This document shows positions 32,175 through 43,252 of a DNA stretch of 64,000 nt, piece by piece. The notes under the pieces were generated by a model. That model saw only the letters and a list, made by a program, of their open reading frames with translations. It did not search any database and had not been told where the DNA came from. The stretch is from the NCBI GenBank assembly GCA_009823505.1, contig VZQC01005910.1, positions 1,001,481-1,065,480 on the forward strand, read 5' to 3'. Position 1 is the stretch's first letter; each line of letters begins with the position of its first letter. Position numbers and translations under genes: made by a program. The DNA comes from Rhizomys pruinosus (taxonomy: Eukaryota > Chordata > Mammalia > Rodentia > Spalacidae).

Positions 32175-32248
32175 CAATTTCTAAAGGCATGAGGTTATCA
32201 TTATAGAACTACAATTTCTAAAGGCATAAGATTATCGTTATAGAACTA
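32175..32248. repeat. 37-bp tandem duplication
   Basis: Two adjacent copies (32175-32211 and 32212-32248), both starting CAATTTCTAAAGGCAT and ending at TAGAACTA. They differ at about three positions. Confidence 0.93.
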
Positions 32249-33015
32249 CAACGTTCTGAAAGTTTGAATTGGGACTCGCTCATTTCCCAAAGCTACTGCA
32301 AAAAAAATCTCTGAGATTTTCTGTTGAAAGAAAATGTGAAATAGTTGTTGCTTTTGCCACAGTCTGGAATTGTAACCATACAGGGCCTATGGTGCCAAGA
32401 AGTTGAACGGTAGTGTCTTCCTCAGAAAAACTGAAACACAGGGCTAAGCCCTGGAACTTTCTTTGCTCTTGAGTACCATCTAATCTTCTAAAGTGCTGGG
32501 TTCTTTGTTGGCAATATGCCGGGGTTCATGGAAAGCAGATTTGGTTTGTGAGAGCCTAAATATTTCCCAGAAGGTTGTACGTATCACTCCCCTTTATCTT
32601 CCCAGTTTGAAAGCAAAGATCTGTTAGTACAATGAAATGAAGCCAAGAGGAAGAGAATAAAAGAGCAAAGAGTATTCCTGACATTTCTGATTTTTATAAT
32701 TAAAAGTACTGAATAAGCTCCTGCCATAGCGTAGATTGTAATAATCAGCAGGCAATATTTCCTTTAGGAGGCACTGGGTGCAGTTCTATACTGGTGCATG
32801 TTGTACTGGCTGTGGACAATGTTTATCACAAGGAATATACAGAGGGTTCTGTTACCAGGTGTCTCATGCTTATATTTATTAAATCTGTCAAGCCTATGTA
32901 TTACAATAGAGTTAATGAGTTAGGAGATATTTGGGGAAACAACCTAGGAGGAAAATATTGACCCCAGAAGAGCTAGGCTGACTCTCAAAGGCTTCTATTT
33001 ATCCATTTCTTTATT
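32249..33015. other. unique sequence
   Basis: No gene or transposon recognised. Confidence 0.4.
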
Positions 33016-33017
33016 TT

Positions 33018-33289
33018 AAAGATTTATTTATTTATTTATTTATTTATTTATTTGTGTGTGTGTGTGTGTCGTGTATGTGTGTGTGCTTGTGTGCATGCGT
33101 GCGTGCATAGTGCATGTGTGCGTATGTGCATGTGTTTGGATGCCAGAAGGCCAGAAGGGGTCAGCACAGACCCTTTGTGCTGGAGTTACAAGTGGTTGTG
33201 AATTGCCTGACTTGGGTGCTGGGGGCCCAATTGGTGTTTTCTTGATGAGCAGCAAGTGCTCTTAATGACTCAGCCATCTTTCCCACCCC
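33018..33289 (-). mobile_element. B2-type SINE with (TTTA)n and (GT)n expansions
   Basis: Reverse SINE: a (TTTA)n run (33020-33053) and a GT-rich run (33053-33128) replace the normal tail. They are followed by GGATGCCAGAAGGCCAGAAGGGGTCAG, TGGAGTTACAAGTGGTTGTGAATTGCC, GGGTGCTGGGGGCCCAATTGG and CAAGTGCTCTTAATGACTCAGCCATCTTTCCCACCCC. Microsatellite growth from the tail is common in SINEs. Confidence 0.88.
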
Positions 33290-34049
33290 TTGTTTGTTTT
33301 AGTCCTTGCTTCCTCCATTTTCCCTACCACATCTTTCGGACCACAGTAGAGTCCCTGAAAATGTTAATTGATTGACTCATTTCTAGATAAAAGAATAAGG
33401 CTAAGATATAGCCAAAATAAATAAAGTTTCTGGTTTGAATGTTTTATTTCGAGGCACCAGTTCTGGACATACCTCTTGGCATTTGGAACACAGGCTTTTA
33501 AAATTGCAAAATATAATGCATTTTAAAACTCAGATACCTTTTAAAGTCCCACGCTACTACCTCTCAGGTTATTATTCATACTTACATCTTAATGGACTCT
33601 ACAAATCATCTTTTTTATTTTTCTTGGTGAATATTGCTGATACTTAACAAATGAATATCATTTACTACCACTATGCCCCCCACCCACCACCTCCAATGCC
33701 TCTTATGGAGCCAAAGCCCAAAGCGATAAATATAGAAAGCACGGTGAGGGGACTCCCTTCCCCCTTCACTTCACCCCCCAGCATGTGGTGAATTTTTCTT
33801 TTCACAGTGTTAAAAGAATCAATTAATCACCAGGTCACCTATTGATATGAAAGTCTTTCATTTGAAATCATTAGTCTGAGCAAATTTGCAAAGGAAAAAC
33901 ACAAAAGAAGCAAATAAATCAAGGAAAAGTTACAACAAGATTTTATGAAGTATGGGTGGAGAGGAAAAAGTGATCTTGGCTTAATTACCCACACTTAGTC
34001 ATAAGATGCAGGAAGCAGAGGTTTTAAAAAGCCCAATTGGGGCTGTGAT
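33290..34049. other. unique sequence
   Basis: No gene or transposon recognised. Balanced composition at 33660-33850. Confidence 0.4.

Positions 34050-34083
<34 letters not shown>
34050..34083. repeat. (CA)n microsatellite
   Basis: Seventeen CA units. Confidence 0.97.
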
Positions 34084-34086
<3 letters not shown>

Positions 34087-34845
34087 TAAGGTGTTATTTT
34101 CCATCACATCATTCTTCATATTTTACCATGAAAAATGCTGCTGAATCTTGACCTTAGTGGTAAAAATCACTTTCTCAAAAGGCATCCTTGTGAAATTCTT
34201 TTCTGCACAGTCATAGAGAAAATGTCTCTCAGGTAACAAATGCTTCAAATCCAGGTGTATATTGCCCGAGGAAAGAAGAACAGGATGACCCAACGATTCT
34301 GGATTTCCTCCTCTTTATTGGTACATATTTTTAAGCTCTAATGTTGACTCACCCAGTTACCTGAGTTTTAAACATCCTATTCCCAACAGGTTCCTGTGAT
34401 TCTAAACTCCAGGCATTGCTTTTACAGCTCATCGATCCCTCCCTTCATACCACCAAGCTTCTCTTCCCCTTATTAAACAGTGGCACCTTTTACAATCAGT
34501 ACCGCACATTTGGTGACTCGTTACCCCTGTCGGACATCCAATTTCTTGTACTGCTTTGTTCCACATATGCATGCATCATTCTCCCCAAATGGCTGAATAT
34601 ATTTAAAGGTAGACTTGTGAAGAGACAGAGGCTTTGCATTGGGGATTGTGCACCAGTAACTATATCTTTACTAAATGATAAAGTGCCTTTGATTGACACT
34701 TTATGTTTCTTTGGAGTGTTCAGGGCCATGAAGCCTCTAGGTAGAGCATTTGGTATAATTTGAGAACAATGCTTCTATGCAATCCTATGTGGACTTAGTG
34801 GTATTATTTCAATTAGCTTATTCTAAAGGGGCCAGTTCACACATC
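34084..34845. other. unique sequence
   Basis: No gene or transposon recognised. Antisense-overlapping frames at 34416-34763 have no domain I recognise. Confidence 0.4.
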
Positions 34846-34885
34846 AGAATAAAGACAAAAAAAAAAAAAAGAATAAAGACAAAAA
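34846..34885. repeat. short direct repeat with A-run
   Basis: AGAATAAAGACAAAAA occurs at 34846-34861 and 34870-34885, separated by A residues. This is the pattern of a TSD-like or slippage duplication. Confidence 0.85.
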
Positions 34886-34934
34886 GGCTAACATGTCAAA
34901 AGGGTTGCTTAAAAAACAAGAAATGTGTATGCCT

Positions 34935-34982
34935 CTGTGTGTGTGTATGTGTGTGTGTGTGTTGCATGTGTGAGTCTGTGTG
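34935..34982. repeat. (GT)n-rich microsatellite
   Basis: Imperfect GT run with GTAT, TTGCAT and GAGTC interruptions. Confidence 0.92.
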
Positions 34983-35597
34983 AAGGGATTTGGTTTTAAG
35001 GAATTGGCTCAGATAATTGTAGACATTCCAGTCAAAAGTCTACAGATTCTATTTGTTATCCAGAGATGAAGTTCAAGCACTGACGGCAAGGTCTTAAACC
35101 TGAGTCCATGGACTTGTCAACACACTGAATACCCAAAATATATTTCTATATTATAGCCCTGGAAGAACCCTTTCCTCTTCAGAAAACCCCACTTTTTGCT
35201 CTTAAAATTTTCATCTGAGTGCATAAGACCCCACATTATCAATAGTAACTTCCTTTATTCATCATACTTTCATTGGAAATTTCAATCCCACCTGTGAAAT
35301 ACCATCACAGCAACATCTGCTGTGTCTGACCAAACAACTAGGCACCATAGACCCATCACGCTGATACTTGTCAAAGTTTCAAACACAGGCACTTTGTCAT
35401 TTTCTAACATATAGTTACTGAGATGTCATGTCTAAAAATCCACAATGCAAAGATTCTGTTTTCACATGCAATGCCACTGATAGACATGGTTATTAAAACA
35501 ACTACAGTTTTTCCTCCAAATATCCCTGCGAAGCTTATCATGATTAGGTTTTGTCATGTGACCCTTACCTGGAGGGAACATTGGCATCTATTTGGAT
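34983..35597. other. unique sequence
   Basis: No gene or transposon recognised. Confidence 0.4.
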
Positions 35598-35611
35598 GGG
35601 GGGGGAGGCCC

Positions 35612-35858
35612 CTTTTTTAATTTTTTTTAATTTTATTTTTGTACGTGTACGAATGTACTGTCTGCATGTAGGTCTGTGCACCCGTGTCGTGCAATGACGC
35701 GGAGGTCAGAAGAGGGTGTCGGATTCCCCTGGAACTGGAGTTCTCCTGGAACTGGAGTTACAGACAGTTCTTAGCCGCCATGTGGGTGCTGGGGATCGAA
35801 CCTGGGTCCTCTGCAAGAGCAGTCGGTGCTCTTAACCGCTAGGCTATCTCTCCAGCCC
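35612..35858 (-). mobile_element. B2 SINE with internal 17-bp duplication
   Basis: A young reverse B2 from TTTTATTTTTGTACGTGTACGAATGTACTG to GTGCTCTTAACCGCTAGGCTATCTCTCCAGCCCC. The duplicated segment occupies 35726-35742 and 35743-35759. G-runs flank both sides (35598-35605 and 35861-35872), suggesting insertion into, and duplication of, a G-rich target. Confidence 0.95.
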
Positions 35859-35872
35859 CCGGGGGGGGGGGG

Positions 35873-38661
35873 CTTTTAAAGATTACTAAAATAAAATATA
35901 GGCCATCACTTTAGACAAGCATAAAATGAGACTCAGTGTGACTTGCAGAGGGGTTCAGCCTGGGGCTCCATGATCCAAACAGATACTCCTGTCTTCCTTC
36001 CTGATACACTGATAAAAGTCTGTGGGAATGACTTGCATAGTTATGCAAGGCTTCGTAGTTTGAATATCTTGCAGCAATAATCACACATTAATGTTGTCTC
36101 CCAATCCCCAAACACTAGTGCATCACTCTTGGAAAACTAAAGGGCCATCTGCAAGGGCTTGTACAATCAGATTAAATCTGTCAGGAAATAGCATTGGCTT
36201 ACCTGCCAGTAGCTTGAGCACTTCCAGTGAGCCTGTTGGATGTGAACACTCTCGGGGTTCACTGTAGACATTGTGCATCGTTTCATCTTTTAATAAGATC
36301 CCAAAGTGATAGACACGTACATTTAAAAGCAAGAACTAAAGTACCCAGAACACTGTCTTAGGTAGAAAGCACTATCTCACATCATTTTTCTTTTTCAGTC
36401 TCTGGGACATTTTCCGACTTTGAAATCAAAACTAAGGTCAGCTTGCTTATCTCTGCTCTAACTGAATATCTACACTGAATGCAAAGGAGCCGTCAGTGTT
36501 TACACAGGCTTCAAACTGTTAATCTCTTTTCAACTGTCCTTTTCATGTATTTCTCTTTCTCCAGGTAAATGGGGAATCCCCAAAGGAAGTTCAGATTTCA
36601 TATGATGCAGATCAAAATGTCCTGGCCCTGAATCTATTCCTGGTCTTAAGTCCAAAAAGTTATCATCAAAGCTAGAGGAAGATGTGGTTAGAACTAGACT
36701 ATGAATATACCAAGTTTGAACTCTGTTATTTTGTATTCTGGAGAAAGCAACAGGCCTGGGGTGTGGCTAAAAAATAAAGTGTATCAATCTACTTAGCCCT
36801 AAGAATCAAATAAATTCATTAATTTTGTAAGTAATAATGCATACCTTCAGCAGTTATACATCAGACATACGGAATGAAGAAAATAAGGTGTATAAAAGAG
36901 AAATATGAAGAAGTAACAAAGGGCCAAGAAGTTTTTCCATAATATTCACAGAAGCTATAAGGGCAGGTAATATTCTATAAAGTGCTTTCCCAGTGACCTA
37001 GGTTGACTAAGCTTGACATGTGGTTCAGACAGATCAGGACTTGAAATTCGCTCTTGTTTATTAACTGTGATCATCATCTTCTCTGAATTGGTTTCTTTGG
37101 AAGAGGATGGTCATTATACTTATAGCTTACAGTTAATTAAAAGGAGATTATGCTTGAAACATGCATTGCAGTGCAGTGCTCCATTAAATTATGATTCTAT
37201 CATCATAATTAGACACATGAATTATACCTAAATCCCTAGAAATTAATTTATTATAGATGTACATCTCATGCACCTATAAAATGAATGAACTTGGCTTCAG
37301 GAAAAGTTATCTGTGTCTATAAAGCTGCTCAGATAAAGGCAGCATGTGGCAGACATGTAAAATATATTATCATCCTGAGTACTACTACCTGAAAAATTAG
37401 TATAAGGTTTTTTTGGTGCTAAAATAGACAGACGGATAGGCCCTAATTTGGTATCTTTGTTATATTCTTGAATAGATTTCTTAATTTAGGAAACACTGAT
37501 TGCTTCATTAATGATGAAGGAAGAGATTACTCGTGGAGTAAAATGTCTTAGTGAGGGAAAAGTTATAAGATGAAGTGAAATGAAATTTCTCATCTAAATT
37601 CAAATTATCTCAAAAGGTCACATATCATAGTATTCTCAATACCACTATTAGATTTGGGGAGGTCTGGTAGGAAAAGTATTATCTTTTTGAATAACATGTT
37701 TCATTTATGAATTATTTTGATCATGAAAGTAAATAGAATGAAAAAAAAATATTTAACAAGTCATTGGACTCAGAAATGGTGCTCTGAAGAAAAGCCCACT
37801 GTATTAGTGACTATTTGAAATCAGAAAGCGAGATAGGAATATTTTCAGAGATTGTAAATGGTGAGTGATGTTTTCCTAATTGGAACAGGCTATTGAGCAG
37901 CCTTGTGATTCTGGAGAGTCTATATCAGAAGGAGTGGCAAGAAGGTGATGAAAGAAAATGTCATCCTCTTCAAAGTTGTGGCTTGTGTTGCTCAAGAGTT
38001 TTGTAGCTGTTGTTGTTGATCTGAGTGCCCAGAGAAACATGACGTCCATCACACAGGCTTCATGCAGAGTCTTTAAAGAGAGAAATCATCTTTCCAAAAT
38101 AGTGTTTTCATTAACCAGAGAATCATGTCCCAAGGTAAATGGTCCAGCCACATAAAACTCGTCAACCTTCAAGAATAGATCATGAGGAATCACTCTGTGT
38201 CGCCATTGGAGGACGGCGATGTCATAAAGGATAAACAGAAACAACTCTAACTTTTACAGTCTGACGTAGCGTCTTTTCTCTCAGGGGGTTCTGGGCAAAT
38301 CTCAACAACTTGAGCAATATTCTGAGAGCTGTTTCTTTGCCCTTGCAATAAAATAGTTTGTAAAATAAATTTTAACTAAAAAATTTCTACTGCTAGTACC
38401 CAAGGCCCTCTTAGAACAATATATCTTGCTGCCTTCTTATAGGATATAAGTCTCCCTGCAAAGCCCCTTCCAAAAAAGGCAGAAAATTGTGAAAATTCAC
38501 TTATAGAAACTTCCATCCTTGTATTTAGAAAGGTCAAAGGGACAAAGTGAATACTTCTGAAGATTTATACTGGGTGTATCCTCTAGGTGAGCAAAATAAG
38601 GCAGGCTTCTGCTGAGTAAATAGTTTCCCATCAAATTATAAAATATATGGTTTCAGATAAA
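35873..38661. other. long unique region
   Basis: Nearly 2.8 kb with no transposon I can name and no convincing coding frame. 36400-37700 is AT-rich. The part 37960-38290 has balanced composition and includes CGCCATTGGAGGACGGCG near 38200. It may contain very old repeats beyond recognition by eye. Confidence 0.4.
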
Positions 38662-38663
38662 GG

Positions 38664-38812
38664 CAGTTCAGAACATAACGTGGTACAGGTTTGCATTCCC
38701 AGGACGTGGGAGGCAGAAGGAGAGGATCACAAGTTGAAGCCATCCTGGGCTACAGAGTGGCACTCTGCCCCAAAACCAAACTTAAAAGAGAAACAAAACA
38801 AATAAAAATGAT
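38664..38812 (+). mobile_element. B1-like SINE (diverged)
   Basis: ACGTGGTACAGGTTTGCATTCCCAGGACGTGGGAGGCAGAAGGAGAGGATC, GTTGAAGCCATCCTGGGCTACAGAGTGG and CTCTGCCCCAAAACC, followed by an A-rich tail, form a B1/ID_B1-type element with its middle partly lost. Confidence 0.75.
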
Positions 38813-39299
38813 TTCAAAGATAAGGAATCTTTTGAAGGAGAGTAAGTTTTTCAATAAAGGAAAAAAAAAACAAAGTCTAAACTGCATTTAAGAAAAAAAA
38901 TGTATTTCTAGGGAACAAATAAAGAAGAAATCAACTCTCCAAAGCCAATTAAAAATATATGACAATATAAAAAGAAAAGCACTAAAAGTTCAGTGGGAAT
39001 AGAAAACAAAACTAATCAGTAATCCTCTGTTGTTTATTACCTGTTGAGATTTTTGTTTAAAATTGTATTTAATTTCATTTAAATAGAAAAACTACATCAA
39101 GATAGACATTTTTTTTTCCCAAAGTAGTAAAAATAAAATGCCAAGGACCATTTGACACAAAAGACAAATGACAAATTCAAAGTTTATGAAAAAAGGGGAT
39201 CGTGCATAATGTGACAAAATGCAAGGGCAGTGTGACACTGTAACGTGATTGTCAAAGTGATTGGAATGAGAAGCACCCAGGGAACTGGAGGAGCACCTG
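38813..39299. other. AT-rich unique sequence
   Basis: No gene or named repeat recognised. Confidence 0.4.
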
Positions 39300-39682
39300 A
39301 GTGTGGCTTGGGGGGGGGGGGGCTCATGTCAAGTGTTGAGCAGGGGCCCAGGGACCAGAGCTAATCAGTGGACTAACACATTGATCAATGCTAGTTTTCA
39401 AAGGTAGGATGTAAACCCTAGTTGGAGGAAGTTTATCACTGAAGTGTGTCCTTGGGGCTCTTTCTTTTACAAGCCCCTTCCTTCCCTGCTTCCTGTCAAC
39501 CAGGAAGTGAAGAACAGCCTCTCTCATTTCCTCTTTATGCCATGTTTCTTTACTCAAGCACAGGGGATCAAGCAACCTTGAACTGAACTCTGTGCAAGCA
39601 GGAGTCAAAAGAGATCCTTCACACTGAAACGGTTTCTGTCAGGTATTTTGTCATAGCAATGTTAAAAGCAACTAATACACCC
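39300..39682 (+). mobile_element. URR1-like hAT miniature element (diverged)
   Basis: The order of motifs resembles URR1-type elements: GTGTGGCTTGGGGG, AGTTGGAGGAAGTTTATCACTGAAGTGTGTCC, CTTCCTTCCCTGCTTCCTGTC and TTTCTGTCAGGTATTTTGTCATAGCAATG, ending AAAAGCAACTAATAC. The last part closely matches the end of the element at 2340-2680, so the two are the same or sister families. Confidence 0.6.
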
Positions 39683-40026
39683 AGTCAGAGCCCAAAATAA
39701 AATGAGTTTTCAATTAAAAGGTTAAGTTTAATATAGAAAAAAATATGTGTATGCATTTATACATACATGTAACTATGTGCAAATATAGACCTTTTTAGTG
39801 ATATACACACTGTCTAGACCTTGGCCTCAAAACTTGTTTTAAATTCTTGTATTCAAAGAAATAAAAGATTTATTGTTACTTTCAATGCGATTCAGTAATA
39901 TGTTCTAAAGATTTAATGAAAGCTTTGCCACCCAAACCCACTGCCTTTTAAGAATGTCTAAGCAAGTATAGCTGTAAATATAAAATAATGCCTTAATTCA
40001 TAGTACAGTTCATGTATAAATATACA
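39683..40026. other. AT-rich unique sequence
   Basis: No gene or repeat recognised. Confidence 0.4.
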
Positions 40027-40030
40027 ATGA

Positions 40031-40398
40031 GTCTGTGGTGGTTTGAATGAGAATGTCCCCCATAGGCTTCAAGTATTCAGATATTTTGTCCCCAGTTGGT
40101 GGTGCTGTTTTGGGAGATCTTAGAGGGTGTGGCTATGCTGGAGGAAGTACCTCACTGGGGGCGGGCTTAGAGAATTCAAAAAGCCTTGCCAGTCTCTTGT
40201 CCCTCTCTCTGCTTCCTGTGCCCACTTGAAGATGTGAACCTTGGCTTTCTGCTCCAGCCCCTGCCACCCTGCCTCCCTGCCATGATGAACACTAATTCAC
40301 TGGAACCATCAGTCTTAAGCTCAAATAAACTCTTCCTTTTGTAAGTTTCCTTGGTCATGGTGGTTTTATCACAGCAACAGAAAAGTGACTAATACAGA
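40031..40398 (+). mobile_element. URR1-type hAT-Charlie miniature element
   Basis: A well-preserved copy. TGTGGTGGTTTGAATGAGAATG opens it, then CCCCATAGGCTTC, GTCCCCAGTTGGTGG, AGGAAGTACCTCACTGGGGGCGGGC, AAATAAACTCTTCC, TTGGTCATGGTGGTTTTATCACAGCAACAGAAAAGTGACTAATACAG. The flanking GAGTCT (40029-40034 and 40397-40402) may be part of the 8-bp TSD expected for hAT elements. It is nonautonomous and encodes no transposase. Confidence 0.8.
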
Positions 40399-40482
40399 GT
40401 CTATCAGACTGGAGGGCTGCTTAAATCACCTTATATACTTAAGTAATAAGGGGAATCCCCAACTTTTAAAATCTGTCTAGCT

Positions 40483-40618
40483 TTGTTGGGCATAGTGGAA
40501 TGAGCTTTGAATTCTAACATTCAAGAGGCAGAGGCAGGTGGATTTCTGTAGGTTCAAGGCCAGCCTGCTTTACATCATGTTCCAGGCCAGCCAGGAATAC
40601 ATAGTGATATCCTATCTC

Positions 40619-40619
<1 letters not shown>
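40483..40619 (+). mobile_element. B1 SINE (diverged) with (CA)n tail
   Basis: TGTTGGGCATAGTGGAATGAGC, AGAGGCAGAGGCAGGTGGATTTCTGTAGG, CAAGGCCAGCCTGCTTTACATC and GATATCCTATCTCAA form a full B1. Its A-rich tail has become the CA repeat that follows. Confidence 0.88.

Positions 40620-40658
<39 letters not shown>
40620..40658. repeat. (CA)n microsatellite
   Basis: Nineteen CA units directly after the B1. Confidence 0.97.
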
Positions 40659-40659
<1 letters not shown>

Positions 40660-41363
40660 TGTAGAGCTTTTGTTCAAAAAATGTCCTCTTTAGTCATGTA
40701 AAAGGCCATATTGCTATTATGAAGAATGACCTGCTCTAGAAAGGAATCAGTTATTCAGAACAGGAGATCTAAACTCAAGCCTAAGAAATTTTTAAATTTA
40801 GGGGGAGGGGATTTTAGTATATGATCTTATGTCCTCTTTTCCCTGGACTCATCCTTTCTGGGGCTTATTTTCTTGATATAACTATTAGCAATTCTTCTTT
40901 TCTTTCCCAGGGAATATTACTATAACCAGGAAACATATGGTTATCCATCTTTAAACATTATGAGGTATAAGTTATGAACTCATGAAGTTTAATCTTCTAT
41001 TTTTTATAAGTCAACATCATGAATGAAAGATTCAATATTACTATTTATATACATGTGTATGTGGACACATGCATGTTTATTTATCATAGCTGGTAAAATT
41101 AATGTATAAATAAGTAATAGTACTTATTCTACTATACTCATTGTCACTTATGTGTAGAATTTTTCTAAGAATTTATTCTACAAGATTAGACACATATCCT
41201 AGAAATGCCAGTCCTCACACAAATCTAAATAAATTCTAAACTGGGCTATCAGACAATCAATTACAAGTTTCATTATTTGATAACTATAATTATGTTCTAT
41301 GAGTTGCTTCCCTATAATAGTCAATGCCAATTTTAAATTCAAATGACTTTTATTTGGGTTAAG
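40659..41363. other. AT-rich unique sequence
   Basis: No gene or transposon recognised. Confidence 0.4.
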
Positions 41364-41376
41364 AAAACATGTAGTT

Positions 41377-41642
41377 GTGGCTAGAGAGATGGCTTAGCAG
41401 TTAAGAGCACCAACTGCTCTTGCAGAAGACCTGGTTCAATTCCCAGCACCCACATGGCAGCTAAGAACCATCTTTAAGCCGGGCATGGTGGTACATGCCT
41501 TTAATCCTAGCACTCAGGAGGCAGAGGCAGGTGGATCTTTGTGAGTTCAAGGCCAGCCTGGTCTACAGAGTGAGTTCCAGGACAGCTGGGGCTACAAGGA
41601 GACCGTGTCTCGAAAAGACCAAAAAAAAAAAAAAAACAAAAC
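41377..41642 (+). mobile_element. chimeric B2(5')-B1 SINE with one TSD
   Basis: The first 100 bp (41377-41476) are the 5' part of a B2, from TGGCTAGAGAGATGGCTTAGCAG to GCTAAGAACCATCT. They pass directly into a complete B1 (GCCGGGCATGGTGG at 41479, to CGTGTCTCGAAAAGACC) and a single poly(A) tail. One TSD, AAAACATGTAGTT at 41364-41376 and AAAACCATGTAGTT at 41644-41657, encloses the whole unit. There is no repeat around the B1 alone, and no B2 3' end is present. Confidence 0.88.
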
Positions 41643-41657
41643 AAAAACCATGTAGTT

Positions 41658-41857
41658 AAAGAGTACATACGTTTATTCATTACATTGAAACCACTGGCTC
41701 CCCTTTGGCTCTTATTTGAGTCCCTTGAAGACTGAGGAGCCAGGACTTCCCCTTTTCCACCTCTATGTCCCTAAAATTCTAGTGAAGTACTTTGGATTAT
41801 TTTTTAGACACAGCAAATATCTTTGAAATCATCATATTCATAAGGCAAAAGACTTTT
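41658..41857. other. unique sequence
   Basis: No gene or transposon recognised. Confidence 0.4.
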
Positions 41858-41985
41858 CTTTTTATTTGAGACAGGGTCTCCTATGAGCCAAGGCTGCCCT
41901 AGAACTTACTATGTAGATCAGGCTGGTGTTGATCTACTGCCTTCCCTCCTGAGTGCTGGGAATGAGCCATCATGCCCAGGCAGCT
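41858..41985 (-). mobile_element. B1 SINE (diverged, internally deleted)
   Basis: TTTTATTTGAGACAGGGTCTCC, CTGCCCTAGAACTTACTATGTAGATCAGGCTGG, CTGCCTTCCCTCCTGAGTGCTGGGAATGAGCC and ATCATGCCCAGGCAG give a reverse B1 lacking several bases in the middle and in the GGATTAAAGG segment. Confidence 0.85.
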
Positions 41986-42525
41986 GCAAATGATTCTTCA
42001 TCTTTGAGTCATTACAGACAATTGTGAAATCAAAAATTACACTTTGGAAAACCAGTAACCATTTTGACAGGAGCAATGCTAATATTCATATACAAATTCT
42101 GGTATCATTATGTTTGAGTCACATTTACCCCCAAATGTAATAAGTCCTTATCTGAAATAATCCCAAATTCCACTTCCTTCCACAGATGACTTCAGTTTCA
42201 TGCTACAGATCGAGCTGAACTATTAGGAGAGATCAGAATAAGGTAAACCGTCGATCTGTTCTTGTTTTAGGTGATCCAGTGTAGTGCAGGACCCACATGG
42301 CCCTCTAACTTGTGAGAAGCCAGCTCTACCTCAGACCTCCTAAGTCAAAATCTGGGCATTTTCAAGTTTCCTCACAGTAAGTACTGTGTTTACACGCAAT
42401 GTATACAGTGGAGATGCTCTAGGGGATTGCAATACTAGAAACACCATGAAGAACGCAGCATAAAAGAAGAAAGGGGTGGAATACAGGACTTAAAATGACA
42501 GAATGACTTGATCTTCCATTGAGAA

Positions 42526-42526
<1 letters not shown>
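41986..42526. other. unique sequence
   Basis: No gene or transposon recognised. Confidence 0.4.
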
Positions 42527-42527
<1 letters not shown>

Positions 42528-42567
<40 letters not shown>

Positions 42568-42578
42568 ATATATGATAT
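42528..42578. repeat. (TA)n microsatellite
   Basis: About 25 TA units with GTATGTA and GA interruptions near the end. Confidence 0.95.
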
Positions 42579-43093
42579 GTTATCACACACATATATAGAT
42601 TAAACTATAGTAGATCAAAGAAAGAATAAAATTACACACACACAAGCACAAACATTCCATACTGCCTCTTGCCTTCCTAAAATGACTTGATACTTGATGT
42701 GTCTAGAACAAGTATTGTAATTCTTCTCCAGTTTGTTATTCTAATAATACAGTTAAGATAAAAATTCAATGGCCTCATTACTAATTTGAACATCTTAAGT
42801 CTATCTACAGAGAAATATTTCTTAAGTAAAAATAGTTTTCACATGCACTGCCCTAATCAGACAAAGAGCTTCATGTCACTAATGCTAGAATTAAAACATA
42901 AAATCTAGTTACCATGAAGTTACTGATCTTTTATGGAGCAGTGCTAGCAAACTGTGTAGAATGATCTTGGAAGATCGTAATGAGAATATGATGCCCCCAC
43001 TTGAAATACTTAGATTGATCAATAGAGAATGTTTCATTGGTAAACTAATAATACTTCCTTACAACACATGATCTAAAAAATTTCTACTTTCCA
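42579..43093. other. AT-rich unique sequence
   Basis: No gene or transposon recognised. Confidence 0.4.
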
Positions 43094-43094
43094 G

Positions 43095-43252
43095 GGCTGG
43101 AGAGACAAGTCAGTGGTTAAGAGACAACTGGTTGCTCTTGCAGAGAACCTGAGTTCCCTTCCCAGCACCCACAAGGCAGCTCATGACTCTCTTATTCCCA
43201 TCCCTCCTCCATGTAAATCTATGCAAGTAAATATGAACTGGAGTAAGTTAAA
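43095..43252 (+). mobile_element. B2-type SINE with body deletion
   Basis: GGGCTGGAGAGACAAGTCAGTGG, TTGCTCTTGCAGAGAACCTGAG and TTCCCAGCACCCACAAGGCAGCTCATGACTC form the B2 head. Much of the 3' body is missing, and the element ends with ATGTAAATCTATGCAAGTAAATATG and an A-run. Confidence 0.82.

Noticed and set aside
33018..33128. Direct repeats suggesting a CRISPR-like or minisatellite array
   Set aside because: They are TTTA and GT simple repeats grown from a SINE tail, with no spacer-repeat structure.
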